A stretch of 64,000 nucleotides of DNA, from positions 1,186,142 to 1,250,141 of the forward strand of contig CM067555.1 of the NCBI GenBank assembly GCA_034509755.1, in the 5' to 3' direction. Made by a program: the position numbers and the translations under genes. Every line of letters begins with the position of its first letter. The stretch's first letter is position 1. Below are positions 21,701-34,204 of the stretch, piece by piece. The stretch comes from Anisodus tanguticus (lineage: Eukaryota; Streptophyta; Magnoliopsida; Solanales; Solanaceae). Under the pieces are notes generated by a model. The model searched no databases. It was not told the DNA's origin and was given only the letters and a program-made list of their open reading frames with translations.

Positions 21701-22135
21701 TGTTAAACAAAGCAATATACATGTGATATACACTGAATATACGGTAGTGTATATCACATATATATCATCTTGGATTAAAAACGACAAAGCGAAGTGCGCC
21801 GGTTGGGCCTCTCGGGTGTGGCCCAAACCAAATAGGCAAACAAGGCCTCTCGGCCTCCGAGGCGGTGGGCGATAGTAGCCCAAAGAAAGCGACCCATCAC
21901 GGGATTAAAGTAGAAAATCAGTGGACAAATATTGTATATTAAGGAAAATATATTATGTGTATATTGTAGTATATTTATTACCATAATTAGTGTTATACAT
22001 TTACCATAATTGTATAGTTAGAATTATGGTAGAATAAGGTTTTAGGAATAGATTAGGAATATGATTCTCCTATTTTGTAACTTGTATATATATCTATTCA
22101 ATCAATGAAAATAATCAAGGGGATTATTTCTTTCA
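21701..22135 (+). repeat. 5' LTR of Copia B
   Basis: 435 bp, TG...CA ends; compare 26567-26997. Confidence 0.92.
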
Positions 22136-22153
22136 TGGTATCAAGAGACTAGG
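22136..22153 (+). other. Primer-binding site of Copia B
   Basis: TGGTATCAAGAG directly follows the LTR. It differs from the initiator tRNA-Met complement TGGTATCAGAGC by an extra A. The same variant is used by elements D and E (minus strand at ~51637-51650; plus strand at 54869 with CGGTATCAAGAG). Confidence 0.8.
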
Positions 22154-22297
22154 TCTACACAAAAGTTTTCTCTCAACTTTTGCCTTGTGGCCGAGAACCC
22201 CCCCCCCCTCTCTCGGGTTTTTTTTTCTCTCCAAAATTTTGTCTTCCGCTCTAAAAAACCTCTCTTAAATTTAACCTCCTTCTTTGTTCTTTCAAAT

Positions 22298-23050
22298 ATG
22301 TCTAAGAACAATTTTCACCCTGCCCTCACGGTTTCCAATATCAAGCTAAGTGTCCCTATTGTCCTTGAGATGGAAAACGTTCAATATGCAACGTGGGCGG
22401 AGTTGTTTAAAATTCACGCTATATCTTATCAAGTTCTTCATCACATCATTCCTCCCGCTAGACCCCTTCCTGCGGAGAATCCTGAGTTATGGATTACACT
22501 TGATGCTATCGTTCTTCGGTGGATATACGCCACTATTTCAGTGGACCTTCTACGACGATTATGGAGCCGAGATACCACGGCTATGCTATGTGCATGGAAT
22601 AGATTGCGTGACATATTCCAAGACAACCAACATTCCCGTGTCGTCACACTCGAGCAGGAATTCTCTCTCGTTCGAATGGACGTATTGCCGAACGTTTCTG
22701 CATATTGCAAGAAACTAAAGGAGTTGGCGGATCAACTCCGTAATGTTGGTGCACCAGTAACAAATAATCGTCTAGTTCTACAGTTGGTTGTCGGTCTTTC
22801 GGAGGCCTATAATGGTGTTGGAACTCTCCTTCGCCAAAGCAACCCTCTTCCCGACTTTCATCAAGCCTGCTCCATGCTGAAGTTGGAAGAAGCCGGTTTG
22901 GCTAAAAAGGCGGCTACCGGAGCAAGCCCAGTTGTCATGGTGGCATCCTCTCCTAGTTCTTCGGGTTTTGTTAATAATTCGGGCCAAAACCATAATAATG
23001 GTGGCGGCAAGAATAATCGCAAAAATAACAAAAACCGCGGGGGCAAATGA
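22298..23050 (+). pseudogene. Copia B gag
   Basis: The ATG at 22298 (MSKNNFHPALTVSN) is preferred over an upstream GTG because it follows the leader and matches the gag starts of sister elements. It encodes the capsid (VLEMENVQYATWAELFKIH, then AWNRLRDIFQDNQ, then SAYCKKLKELADQLRNVGAP and GVGTLLRQSNPLP) and an Asn/Gly/Lys-rich tail. A TGA at 23048 follows GGK; the same frame reads on as GGSGDQQAGGG, so the stop is probably a point change of a sense codon rather than a natural gag end. Confidence 0.85.
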
Positions 23051-26000
23051 GGCGGTTCTGGTGATCAACAAGCAGGCGGTGGGTCCCATCCAGGGTACAG
23101 TGGGCCACCACCACCGTGGGCCCAGCAGTGGGGCCATTGGCAGTGGAACCCGCACCCTCCAGCAGCAGTTTCCAGCGGCCAGTGGGCTGGCCAACAGTCC
23201 AGGCCCAATACCCAGCATTGGCGGCCCATCGGCCAGTGGCCCAAAGAACGCACCCCGCGGCGGTTACGGCCCAGTTCCAGCACGGCCAGGAGTCCTTGGG
23301 CCCAGACCTCCGCAAGCTCATCATGCAGCAGGCCCCACTCAGACCGATATCGAGGCCGCGATTCACACGTTGGGATTGACTCAACCGGACCCAAATTGGT
23401 ACATGGACACTGGGGCCACTACTCACATGACTTCCGAATCAGGTACTCTCTCATTCCAATTCTAGGGTATGGTCAGAAAACATTGTCTCCTCCCAATCCA
23501 CCACTCCTCTTGAAAAATACTTTACATGCTCCTAAATTGATTAAAAATTTAGTATCTGTCCGAAAGTTCACAAATGACAATTCTGTCTCTGTTGAATTTG
23601 ATCCTTTCGGTTTCTCTGTGAAGGATTTCAAGACGGGGAGTCATCTCATGAGGTGTGATAGTAGGGGGGATCTATATCCTATCATGCCCGATTTCAGTCC
23701 ATCGAGTCCAGCCTTGCCATCGCTTTTGCAGGCCCATCTCTCCTTCCATGTGGCATGCTCGTCGGGTCATTCGGGATCTTCTATTTTATCAGCTTTAGAT
23801 AAAAATAGCTTTATTTCTTGTAAGGGTACGAGTCGTACTCCATTTTGTCAGTCTTGTTCATTAGGAAAAATTGTTAAGTTGCCATTTGTAGACTCCAATT
23901 CTCATACTTCTATGTCATTTGACATTATTCATAGCGACTTATGGACATCTCCTCTTCTTAGTTCAATGGGTCATCGATATTATGTTCTCTTTTTAGATGA
24001 TTATTCTAGATTTTTGTGGACGTTTCCAATTGCGAATAAATCACAAGTGTTTTCCATCTTCATAAAATTTAGAGCGTTCATTCGTACTCAATTCGAAAGA
24101 GAAATAAAAAATATTCAATGTGATAATGGGAAAGAGTATGATAATATGGAGTTTCGAGAATTTTTTGCTACTCATGGGATAAATTTTCGTTTTTCATGTC
24201 CTCATACATCTTCACAAAATGGGAAAGCCGAACGCAAAATTCGTTCCATAAATAACATTGTCCGAACTCTCCTAATACATGCCTCCATACCTCCATATTT
24301 TTGACATCATGCTCTACAAATGACCATTTACCTTCTTAACATAATTCCGTCTAAAGGTCTGACATATTCTCCCCCCCTCAAAATCCTATATAATAAGAAC
24401 CCTTCTTATTCTCACCTTCGGATTTTTGGGTGCTTGTGTTATCCGTTATTCCCATCCACCACAATTAACAAACTTCAGGCTCGGTCTACCCCGTGTGTGT
24501 TTTTGGGTTATCCGTCAAATCATCGTGGTTATAAGTGTTTTGATTTATCCTCCAAGAAAATCATAATCAATCGCCATGTCATTTTTTATGAAACTCAATT
24601 CCCATTTATGAAAGTTCATACTCCCGAACCTAAGTCATATAATTTTTTGGATGACCAAATATCCCCGTATATTATTCGGAATTTTTCGGACATCTTCCGT
24701 ACCCAAAATCCTCCAGCGGGCCCACTGCCCACTGGACCCACAGTACCGCATCGCCCAGTCATTCCAGCCACTGGAACAGTTCCAGAAATTGGGCCAGTCC
24801 AGCCCAATTCTGGAACTGGTCCAGCCGATGAGTCCAAAGAAGCACCGATTTGGGCGCGAGGCTCACCGCCCGCCGCGCGTCCGTCCCGAGCCCAGAAAAT
24901 TCCCAAAATTCACTCAATTCTTCCTCGAGTCATAGACCGGTCACTCGAAGTCAGCGGGGTATTTTTACACCTAAAAAGACATTTTAATTTACATTCTGAT
25001 GTCTCTAAATCCCCCTTGCCCCGCAATCCTATGTCCGCATTAAATGACCCTAATTGGAAAATTGCTATGACTGATGAATATAATGCTCTTATTGATAATA
25101 AAACGTGGGAGTTGGTGCCCCGTCCATATGGTATTAATGTTATCAGGTCTATGTGGATTTTTGCTCATAAGGAGAATTCAGATGGGTCCTTTGCTCGACA
25201 TAAGGCGCGACTTGTTGGTGATGGTAAGACTCAGCAGGTTGGAATTGATTGTGGTGAGACGTTTAGTCCGGTGGTCAAACCGGCTACCATTCACACTGTG
25301 CTTAGCTTGGCTCTTTCAAAGACTTGGCCAATTCATCAGTTGGATGTCAAGAATGCTTTTCTACATGGTGATCTCAAGGAAACAGTCTATATGCATCAGC
25401 CGTTGGGTTTCAGGGATCCCAACCGCCCTAATCATGTCTGTTTGTTGAAGAAATCATTATATGGGCTTAAGCAGTCTCCACGGGGCTGGTATACACGATT
25501 TGCTGACTTTGTTTCAACTAGTGGGTTCACTCACAGCAAGTCAGATAATTCCTTGTTCATCTACCGCCGTGGTTCGTCATTGGCCTACATTCTGTTGTAT
25601 GTGGATGATATCATCTTGACTGCCTCTTCCGATGCCTTGCGCCAGTCTATCATGACCATGCTCAGTTCTGAGTTTGCTATGAAAGACTTAGGGCCTTTGA
25701 GTTATTTTTTGGGGATTGCCGTCAAGCGTCATTCGGGTGGCTTGTTTTTGTCTCAACGAAAATATCTTTGCCGAGATCATAGAGAGAGGTCGGGATGTCA
25801 TCCCGTAAGTCCACTTCCACGCCGTTGATGCACACCGAAGCTAAGTGCCGCGACGGGTGCACCATACGAGGATCCGACCCGCTATCGCAGTCTTGCAGGG
25901 GCTCTCCAGTATCTTACCTTTACCAGACCAGATATTACATAAGCCGTTTCGGCGGGTGTGTTTATTCATGCATGATCCCGAGTTGAGCACATGAATGCAA

Positions 26001-26572
26001 TCAAACGCATCATTCGGTATATTCAGGGGACACTAGACTATGGGTTGCACTTGTATCCGTCATCTACATCTACACTTGTTTCCTACACGGATGCTGATTG
26101 GGGTGGTTGTCCCGACACCAGACGGTCGACTTCTGGCTACTGTATGTTCCTGTTCCTTGGCAACAACTTGGTCTCCTGGTCGGCAAAGCGTCAGGCAACT
26201 CTATCACGCTCAAGTGCAGAGGCAGAATATCGAGCGGTAGCGAATGTGATCTCCGAATCATGTTGGCTACGTAATTTGCTTTTGGAGCTTCATTGTCCCA
26301 TTCAGAAGGCAACCTTGGTATATTGCGATAACATTAGTGCCATCTACCTTTCAGGTAACCCCGTTCAACACCAACGCACCAAACATATCGAAATGGACAT
26401 TCACTTTGTCCGAAAAAAGGTTGCAAAGGGTCAAGTTCGCGTATGCCATGTCCCGTCTCGTTATCAAATTGCAGATATCTTTACAAAGGGTCTACCAGCG
26501 GTTCTCTTTGAAGATTTTAGGGACAGTCTCAACGTTCGAAAACCGCCCGCTATGACTGCGGGTGTGTGTTAA
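23051..26572 (+). pseudogene. Copia B pol (protease, integrase, RT, RNase H), broken
   Basis: After a Pro/Gly/Gln-rich linker with a frame change near 23255, the protease motif MDTGATTHM is at 23402-23428. A deletion of the following residues joins it to ILGYGQ near 23460. Integrase runs 23700-24620: a degenerate HHCC region with CQSCSLGK, the core DIIHSDLWTSPLLSSMGH, FLDDYSRFLW, CDNGKEYDN and HTSSQNGKAERK. A TGA at 24302 replaces the Trp of FWHHA. RT runs about 25050-25780 with HQLDVKNAFLHGDLKETVYM and YVDDIILTAS. A frameshift near 25768, then a stop near 25938, precede RNase H (YTDADWGGCPDTRRSTSGY at ~26082, SRSSAEAEYRAVAN, HQRTKHIEMDIHFV) ending at 26572. Confidence 0.9.
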
Positions 26573-26997
26573 ACAAAGCAATATACATGTGATATACACT
26601 GAATATACAACAGTGGATATCACATATATATCATCCTTTGGATTAAAAAACAAAGCGAAGTGCGGCCGGTTGGGCCTCTCTACGTGGCCCAAACCAAATA
26701 GGAGAACAAGGCCTCTCGGCCTCAGGCGGTGGGCCGATAGTAGCCAAAGGCGACCCCATCACGGGATTAAAGCAGAAAATCAGTGGACAAATATTGTATA
26801 TTAAGGAAAGTATATTATGTGTATATTGTAGTATATTTATTACCATAATTAGTGTTATACACTTACCATAATTGTATAGTTAGAATTATGGTAGAATAAG
26901 GTTTTAGGAATAGATTAGGAATAGGATTCTCCTATTTTATAACTTGTATATATATCTATTCAATCAATAAAAATAATCGAGGGGATTATTTCTTTCA
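26567..26997 (+). repeat. 3' LTR of Copia B
   Basis: 431 bp, same ends as the 5' LTR; starts 6 bp before the pol stop codon ends. It differs from the 5' LTR at scattered sites between 26600 and 26760. Confidence 0.92.
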
Positions 26998-27002
26998 AAC
27001 AA

Positions 27003-27962
27003 GATTAGATCATTCATTCGTAGCATGTTCTATGGTTAAGTATTTTTTTATGAAGATTTTATGTGAGATTATCAGTTAAAGATTTTAACATACATGTTCA
27101 TTTATGTAACCACATGTTTGTTCACATATAAGATTATTCGTAATAAGATTTAACTCATATAGCAGTCTATATGAACTCTAAGACAAAAAATAATTTTTTT
27201 ACTTGTTACCTATCTGTCCTTTTTCTCTCTTTAAGATCTGATAAGTTAATGAAGAATTGCATGGTTTTCCCTTCAAATGTACTGGTCTTTAATTTTTTGC
27301 CCTTAACAATTGAACTTATGACTAGCGGGGTATAATTTTTTTGACATATTATGATGAAAAAATATAAATTTATACCCCATAAAATATTATTTGTCTTAAG
27401 GGATGAAAATTAAAGACCGACACAAAATAGGGAAAAAGGTGCAAATGACCCGTTTATTGATCCATGGCTGACTTTTTTCTTTGTGCGGAATGTCCTTCAA
27501 CGGCACTGGTCTTTAATTTTGCCCCTCAAATTTGAAATCTTTAATTTTTGTCATTCGCCTAAAAACTCATGGGTTCCGGGTTCAAACCCCTAAATTAGGG
27601 CAAAATTAGGCCTAATTTCACCCGAATAGACATAAATTGTCTACACAACCTCTGCCTTGCGATTTTTTTTTAAATTTTTTGCATGAGCAGAGGTTCAAAC
27701 CCAAAACCTCGGGTATTAGGCAAAGAGCAAAAATTAAATATTTTAAATTTAATGGGTAAAAATTAAAAAGCACCCTGAAATAAAGACATTTGTGCTAATT
27801 GCACGGCTGACTTTGACCAGGGCCCAAAGGTTATAACCCAACTCCGAAGGACTTTTAGCCCATTGGACCGTTTAAATGTAAAAAGAGATTTTGGCCCACT
27901 TAGCAACCAAACAAAACAAAAGGAAGAGAGTTCCACCATTAGACATATTTTTTCTCTTCGTA
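27003..27962. other. Intergenic, dispersed-repeat-like DNA
   Basis: No gene. The stretch 27280-27790 contains partly inverted motifs about 'ctttaattttt' and 'gggttcaaaccc', typical of old interspersed repeats, but boundaries are not clear. Confidence 0.4.
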
Positions 27963-27970
27963 GTTTCAAC

Positions 27971-30900
27971 TATGACTGGCTAGTAGGCTGTGTTTGGGGT
28001 GGGACGGGGCGGGCGGATCCCGGCGGGACTGGGATTGGGTCGGGTTCGGGGCTCTGACGGGACCGGCGGACCGGGATTGGCGGGACATACCGATGTCCCG
28101 TCCCGTCCCTCATCCCGCCGGAAAGGGAGACCGGTATTCGCGGGGCGGGCTGGGGTCGGGTCCAGGTTTTTTTTAGACACTTAATTTCAAAAAAGCTGTG
28201 AATATAAACACTTAAATAATTGAACAAGATAGTGTAATAAAAATATCCCAAAGTTATTTTTGTGCCTCTTATATTTTTAATAGAAATATGATTTTTTTGT
28301 AATACAATTTCAAAATTGCAACTTTGTGGTGGTGTTCAAAAGTTGCAAATCACATAGTAAAATCACAATTAAAAAAATTACATAGTTATAAACACCTTTT
28401 GTAATTTCTTCACAATGTCTTGTAGTTCTTCAGTTGGAATTGAAATTTGTTGTCAGATTGGTCGACGTCGCTTCCAGTTCCCTCAGACAAAATTTCGTTG
28501 TAGTTTAAATCGTCTTCTTCGTTGATCTCTGGTTGACCGCACTTTCTACGCTCCGCTCGTATCCAATCTCTAAATAAAACTGCAATCTCCAAGTTGTCTC
28601 CTGCTAATAAGTGTATGTGCTCTCCTATTTGAAATCTTTCGACATAAAAAGCGATTTTAGACGATGTTGATGACGCTTGAATGTTCAACACATCTCGGAC
28701 CATCTTTGCTAGTATCGGAAATGTCTTCTCATCTTCCCTCCAGTATTTAAGCAAGTCTTCACGTCCTTCTTCATTGAGAACTGCTTGGTACGGTACAACA
28801 CCCTGCAAAACAAAAACACCAAACTCGCTAACTTGATTAGAAGTGGTACCACTAAACATTTTATTTCTAAGGCTTTCAATACTAGCCGCAGAAAAATCAT
28901 GTCTTTTATGAGGTTGTATTGAGGAAGAAGAAGATTGTATGGAAGCCGGTTGGTTACTAGCACTTTCTTGTTGATAATGCATATATATTTTTTTGCATTC
29001 ATCGTGTATGCTAAATAAAACTTCTTCTTTAGTTGGTTCCTTAGGTGGTTTTTCATTTGGTTTTATTGGAGTTGGATGTGGAAGTACTGCTATACAATCA
29101 TAAATAATTTCAATAAGTGTTTTACAACCATCTATTTTAATAGTCGGATTTAATACAACACCAATAATATAAATAATGGGAATAGAAAAAAATATTTTTT
29201 TTAATTTGATAAACATTTTTTAATAGGTGCCTTATAAGATGGTTTTTTCATATATTCACTAAGTAACAAAAATATTAGAGCTATATAAAATAACATAGTT
29301 GAAATAATATGATAATATATACTAGAAAATTCTTTAGTTGCTTGAAAAAAATTCTCTAAAAATCTAATAAGTTCTAAAAAATATTTCACAATCATTATCT
29401 ATAAGCATATCAGTTGAATTTCGATTATGGGCGTTAAAAAATAAAATTATAGGTCTTCTATAATCGTAAGCAACAAGTAGTTGTTCATATAGAGAATTCC
29501 ACCTAGTTGATACTTCTTTAAAAAAAATTCTAAAAGGTAATCCACAATCGTGACAAGTTTTTTTATATTCTTTTTTTCGTTGTATTCTATTACTTCTAAA
29601 AATAATGTTTATAGCAAATTGTACTTTATTAAGAATGTCTTCAAAAAGTGATAGACCATCCTTTACAACTAAGTTATAAATATAGCACACACATTTTATA
29701 TGAAAATGATTAGAAAAATATGGAGTTAATAGATCTTTTAAAAGTCTCACAACATAATTATTAGAAGAAGCATTATCTAACGTAACAATTATTATTTTGT
29801 CAGTTATACCATAATAATCGCAAACTTGATGAATATTTTTTGCAATAAAATTTCCAGTGTGCCTATCATCAATATATCTATATGCTAAAATACATTTTTG
29901 CATAGACCAATTATGATATATCCAATGACATGTTACAGTTAAATAATCATTGTCGTTAGTACGATGACCTATATCAGAAGTGATAGATACTTTGACAGGA
30001 AAATGATATAATGCATAACGTAAATATTGTTGATATTCATTTGCAAATTTAAAAAATGTTTTTCCTAACAGTTGATCTAGAAAAACTGTTAAAAGTAGGA
30101 TTATACATTTCTCTAATGTAATGAATAAAATCAAGAGAGGAAGGAAATGAAAAAGGCAAACCCTCCACCGCAACTAATTTTGCTATTGCTTTCCTATCTC
30201 CATGTTTATCGTATTTAGGACCTACAATTCCCACGTCGTCGGGTTAATTTGACCCTATACTTGATCCGGGACACTATGTGAACCTTGTCCCGATGGAGAG
30301 CGCATTGGCGCACCCCATTTTGTAGCCTCGTATGCATCCTACCTAACTTTGTGAAATCCTTGTACATGTCTCAATAAACCTCCCACTTCACCCCTGACTT
30401 TTTCCATTTTAAATTTATAAATATTTTTACAAATTTTACATCTAACTACTTGATTCTCTTGTTCCCTGTCAAAAAAATCTCATGCAACTGATTTTAATTT
30501 TTGTTGTGTGAGGCCTCGTCTCATACTAGGGGGAATAGAAGGCGTTCCAGTTTCAGTTTGAGGTGCACTAGTGGGTGTGTCATCTAGATTAGTGGGCATG
30601 TCATCTAGATTATCTTCTAAATTAAAGTCTGGTTCAGTTGCAGAATATATCTCATCATCTAATGGTATATCATTAAAAAATCAGTTTCATCTATATGAGT
30701 GTAATCAATCAAATCATCATGTCTAGGAATAAGATGACTAGAAGAAGTACATCTGCCCTTGTTACCCTTACTAGAAGAAGCACCCTTATCCTTACCCATA
30801 ATCGTACGTCTTAATCATTTCATTTTAATTATGCAAATAAATAATTAAAGATAATGAAATTAAGTGCGATAATTAAAATAAAGTAACAATAATAATTTAA

Positions 30901-31461
30901 AGAAGGAACGAAGGTACCAAACGTCGACGTGGTTGAAAATTGAAACTTTGCTCGATAGATGATCCTCAAGCTAGTTGCCAACTTCATTCCCAATTTTTTA
31001 ACTTTGATACAATGAGTAAATATAATAAAATATTTAGTAGGCAATGTAATTGTAAACTTGTAGAGAGATAGATTGAGAGATTGTAGGAAGATTTGTGAGA
31101 TAAAATGAAGAGAAAATGAGGTATTTATAGTTGTGAAATTGGGTTAAAGTATAAATATACTAACTTAGGGGTTAAAAATAAATATTAAGAGGATAGAGGG
31201 GGTTTATGGGTTTGGGGGGATGGCCGTTTGGACCATTGTACAACGGCCAAAATCTAAATTTGGCCATTGTTGCAACGATTAGTTTTGCAAAGGGGGAGGA
31301 GGCGACCGGGATCGAGGCAGGGCGGGGCGGGACGAAGCGGGACGGGCCCGGGCGTGATTAGCCCAGGTCCCGTCCCGGTTTCGAGTTGTCAATTTTTTTT
31401 AAGGGGGATCGGGGCAGGGTCGGCCCGTGATCGGGCCGACCCGACCCACTGGCCACCCTTA
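27971..31461 (-). mobile_element. hAT DNA transposon, full length (element hAT-2)
   Basis: An exact 8-bp target duplication GTTTCAAC lies at 27963-27970 and 31462-31469. The left end TATGACTGGCTAGTAGG pairs with the inverted right end TAAGGGTGGCCAGTGGG (about 12 of 17). Subterminal zones 28000-28165 and 31285-31450 are rich in GGGACGGG/CGGGCC motifs. The interior carries a decayed transposase gene on the minus strand. Length 3491 bp. Confidence 0.92.
28410..30799 (-). pseudogene. hAT-2 transposase (RICESLEEPER-like), broken
   Basis: Minus strand. An ATG at 30799 begins MGKDKGASSSKGNKGRCTSS. After a frame change an acidic stretch leads to a BED zinc finger (FFDREQENQVVRCKICKNIYKF, then GGLLRHVQGFH near 30370), with TGA replacing the Trp before DFFD. 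Frames 30234-30049 and 30173-29364 hold the middle and the RNase-H-like core (SITSDIGHRTNDNDYLTVTCHWI, then TLDNASSNNYVVRLL, then CYIYNLVVKDGL, then STRWNSLYEQL). The C-terminal dimerisation region is in 29216-28410 (LLKYWREDEKTFPILAKMVRDVL), where the usual STVASESAFS block has drifted to ASSTSSKIAF. Several stops and shifts make it inactive. Confidence 0.85.
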
Positions 31462-31469
31462 GTTTCAAC

Positions 31470-31689
31470 CTATGGGGATAAGACAATTACAAAAAACACA
31501 ACGTTTTTTTAATTCTTTTATTAGATTTCTTATCCAGTGTTTGGTACTCGTATTAGGACTTAATTAAATTCAGGTTCGCTCCGAAAAGTTTCACATTGGG
31601 GGCTAAAACGCTTCATAAAAAAGGTGGCTGGAACCCGAGAATTCGATCTGGTCAAAGATGAAGGAGTACTTTCCTCCACCACAACGTGT
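31470..31689. other. Short intergenic stretch, unclassified repeat
   Basis: No gene. About 31540-31690 looks like an interspersed repeat fragment (CTCCGAAAAGTTTCACATTG and GGCTGGAACCCGAGAATTCG). Function unknown. Confidence 0.3.
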
Positions 31690-33225
31690 GATGACCAGTT
31701 TTTTTAGTTCTTAGCATCAATTTCAATGGAATACTTGAGTAGGTGTTTGAATGGGCTAAAAGATAATAAGCAGTTGAAGTATCATCCTAAATGTGCTAAA
31801 TTGGAGGCAACTCATTTGAGTTATGCTGATGATTTACTGATGTTTGCTAGGGGGACATTGAATTGAATCTGTTACAGCTCTCAATGAATGTTTTAATTTG
31901 TTCTCCTCAGCTTATGGGCTAAAGGAAAATTTGGAAAAGAGTTGTATCTATTTTGGAGGGGTGCATCAAAGAGATAAAGTTAAAATTCTCCAGGCCATGG
32001 GGTTTGCAGAAGGGGATCTTCCTTTTAGATATCTGGGAATACCTTTGTCTACTAAGAAGCTTACTCTACTGCAGTGGCAACCCCTCATTGATAAGATTAT
32101 GAAAAAGATTTCTTCATGGACTGCGAAGAAGGGTTCAATTAGTGCAAACAGTACTATTTGGAATCCAGTCTTATTGGTCTCAAATGTTCTTATTACCTAG
32201 CAAGGTGGTGCAGACAATATAGGGATTTTGCAGAAGCAATATACGGTCTGGCACTAATACAATCACAAAAAAAGTTCTTGTGGCATGGAAAAGGGTATGT
32301 GCACCAAAATCAGTGGGAGGTCTGAATGAAATTAACTTAAAAATCCGGAACAAAGCCGCTTTAGCAAAGATGTATTGGGACCTTACTCATAAACAGGATG
32401 GATAAGATAACTACATGCTTACTATCAGGATCTTCATAGTATGCCTATCCCAAAGCAGGCTTGTTGGAATACTAAGAAGTTGATGGAAGCAAGAGAAATC
32501 TGAACTCAGACACAACATGTTGTTCTAAATCCTAAGGGTATGACCAGACAGGTATATCTAAAGATTCTGGGGAATGGAGCTAGGGTACCTTGAAAATGTG
32601 TTGTGTTTGGGAATGCTGCAAGAGCCAAAGCCACTTTCATACTGTGGTTACAGTTGCAGGACAGGCTGATGACTAAGGACAGAATTATACATTGGAGTAT
32701 TGATGTTGATGCTACATGTGTTCTATGTGAGCAGGAGCAGGAAATTAGTGATCATTTATTCATTCATTGTGTATTCACCAGGCAGGTGTGGTCCAAGATC
32801 TTCACTTGGATGCATAGACAGGCACAACAAAGCAGCCACTGGGAAAAACAGCTGCAATGGGTAATCAAGAGTGCCAAAGGAAGAACATAGCAAGCCCAAG
32901 TTTTCAAGATGGTGTATGCAGAGACAATCTATGCAATTTGGATAGAGAGGAACCAAAGGGTGTTTGAGCAGAAGAAAGTGACTGTGGATCAGATTGCAAG
33001 AAGTATAACCTATATCTGTAATGTTAGAGCTCCCCTAGGGAGTAAGAACTTAGTTCAATCTTGGCTGATGTAATTCTTGTAATTAGAATATGAGTAGGAT
33101 CTGGTGGTAGTAGCTGGTAGAAGAGGCATGGCGTTATGTTAGTTTAGACTGAGCTAGCAGTGGTGGCTAGCTGTTTTGTAATTCTCATTCAGGTGATTAA
33201 TCAAAAAGTTAGTTACCTATAAAAA
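31690..33225 (+). pseudogene. LINE (L1-type) 3' half: reverse-transcriptase end and zf-RVT
   Basis: Frames in order: SMEYLSRCLNGLKDNKQL, then the catalytic SYADDLLMF at about 31819, then KENLEKSCIYFGG, GFAEGDLPFRYLGIPLSTKK and PLIDKIMKKISSWTAK. After several stops, 32603-32890 holds the zinc-binding zf-RVT segment (RIIHWSIDVDATCVLCEQEQ, HLFIHCVFTRQVW), followed by AETIYAIWIERNQRVFEQKK. It ends near an A-rich stretch at about 33221. No 5' half or endonuclease remains, typical of 5'-truncated LINE insertions. Stops at 31864, 32198 and 32888 show decay. Confidence 0.85.
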
Positions 33226-33229
33226 AACA

Positions 33230-33790
33230 TATCACAAGTGGGGTCTAGGTAGGATAGAGCGTATGCACAGAGCCGTTTCTGGGGCGGTCGAGGCGCCGCC
33301 GCCGCACAGGCCCCCGGCCGGCGGGGTCTCCACCCCAAAATTTTCATTTTTCTTTTATTGGTTTCAAATATTAAGATATGTATTAAAAATGTCTTCAGTC
33401 TTATCAGTGAGAGCTGTAGCCTAGTAGTTGAGGGCTCCCTTCAAAAGTCTTTTTCCTGGTGAGAGGTCGCCTGTTGAATCCAATGAGCAATGCAAGGAGA
33501 TCAATTTTTTTATGCTTAATGTAATGATAGTTTTTCTTTTAAATCTTTCATGTAATGACATTAATGTATCTCTTTTGTAGCATTATTGTACTAAATTGAA
33601 AACATTGAATCGAATATAGTGTTTACTATACATTTATTTGATGTTTTGATCAATACTTTTTTTTTAATATTGACTAATTAGTTAATTTTAATTTTTCATG
33701 TGAATAAAAAATGGTCTCTTTTTGTTTCTCGCACCGGGCCCTTAAAAGTATAGAAACGGTCTGCGTATACATACTTTACCTCTACCTTAC
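33230..33790 (-). mobile_element. Au-type SINE fragment split by a hAT MITE
   Basis: 33230-33267 (CACAAGTGGGGTCTAGGTAG...GCGTATGCA) and 33764-33790 (CGTATACATACTTTACCTCT) are adjacent parts of the Au SINE read on the minus strand, separated by the MITE at 33268-33763. Confidence 0.75.
33268..33763. mobile_element. hAT MITE with tRNA-like internal boxes
   Basis: The ends CAGAGCCGTTTCT and, inverted, CAGACCGTTTCT are flanked by CGTATGCA (33260-33267) and CGTATACA (33764-33771), a 7/8 duplication. Length 496 bp. Near 33412-33485 a segment carries a box-A-like TAGCCTAGTAGTTG and a box-B-like GTTGAATCC, as in tRNA-derived SINE heads. Confidence 0.85.
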
Positions 33791-34191
33791 GCGATATTTA
33801 ATTGATGCATAAATAAAGTTATGGATTGAATAGGTGATAATGAGTTAGAACTAAATAAATATCATAAAAGATTGACTATAGTTCGATCAAAATAAGATAT
33901 TTCTTGTCTTATTGGTAACACTTAAATGATATTGATTGATTGTAGATTGTTGAATAAGTGAATCATAAGCCTATGAGCACTGCACAATTGATGCAATATA
34001 ATAAAAGTTGAATTACCATTCATAAAATTAACACCTTGAGTTAATGGGGTGTGCTTTAATAAAAGTAAATATACTTCACCGACTTCTACAGTTTGTCAAA
34101 TTATTGTCGACATGTATATATTAAAATTATATTCAGTTAGAGTTTGGCTCACAGATTGCAGTAGCATATAGTGATGACTTTAATTGCTAGC
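33791..34191. other. AT-rich intergenic DNA, nothing recognised
   Basis: No coding frame or element boundary supported. Confidence 0.4.
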
Positions 34192-34204
34192 ACATGACCT
34201 GTTT

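Larger units (their letters stand above)
21701..26997 (+). mobile_element. Ty1/copia retrotransposon B, structurally complete
   Basis: 5' LTR 21701-22135 and 3' LTR 26567-26997, both TGTTAAACAA...TTTCA, with an exact 5-bp target duplication AACAA (21696-21700 and 26998-27002). A primer-binding site follows the 5' LTR at 22136. Gag, protease, integrase, RT and RNase H are in Copia order. The LTRs differ by many substitutions and small indels, so the insertion is not recent. At least two stops, two or more frameshifts and one deletion inactivate it. It is related to element A. Confidence 0.95.

Noticed and set aside
22441..23426. Long minus-strand frames opposite Copia B gag and linker
   Set aside because: Shadows of the real gag/pol frames in GC-rich DNA; no family resemblance.
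27980..28251. Short Pro/Arg-rich frames on both strands
   Set aside because: They lie in the GC-rich subterminal repeats of hAT-2.
33412..33485. Possible tRNA gene
   Set aside because: Boxes A and B are present in approximate form only, and a cloverleaf with an anticodon arm could not be drawn; treated as SINE-like.
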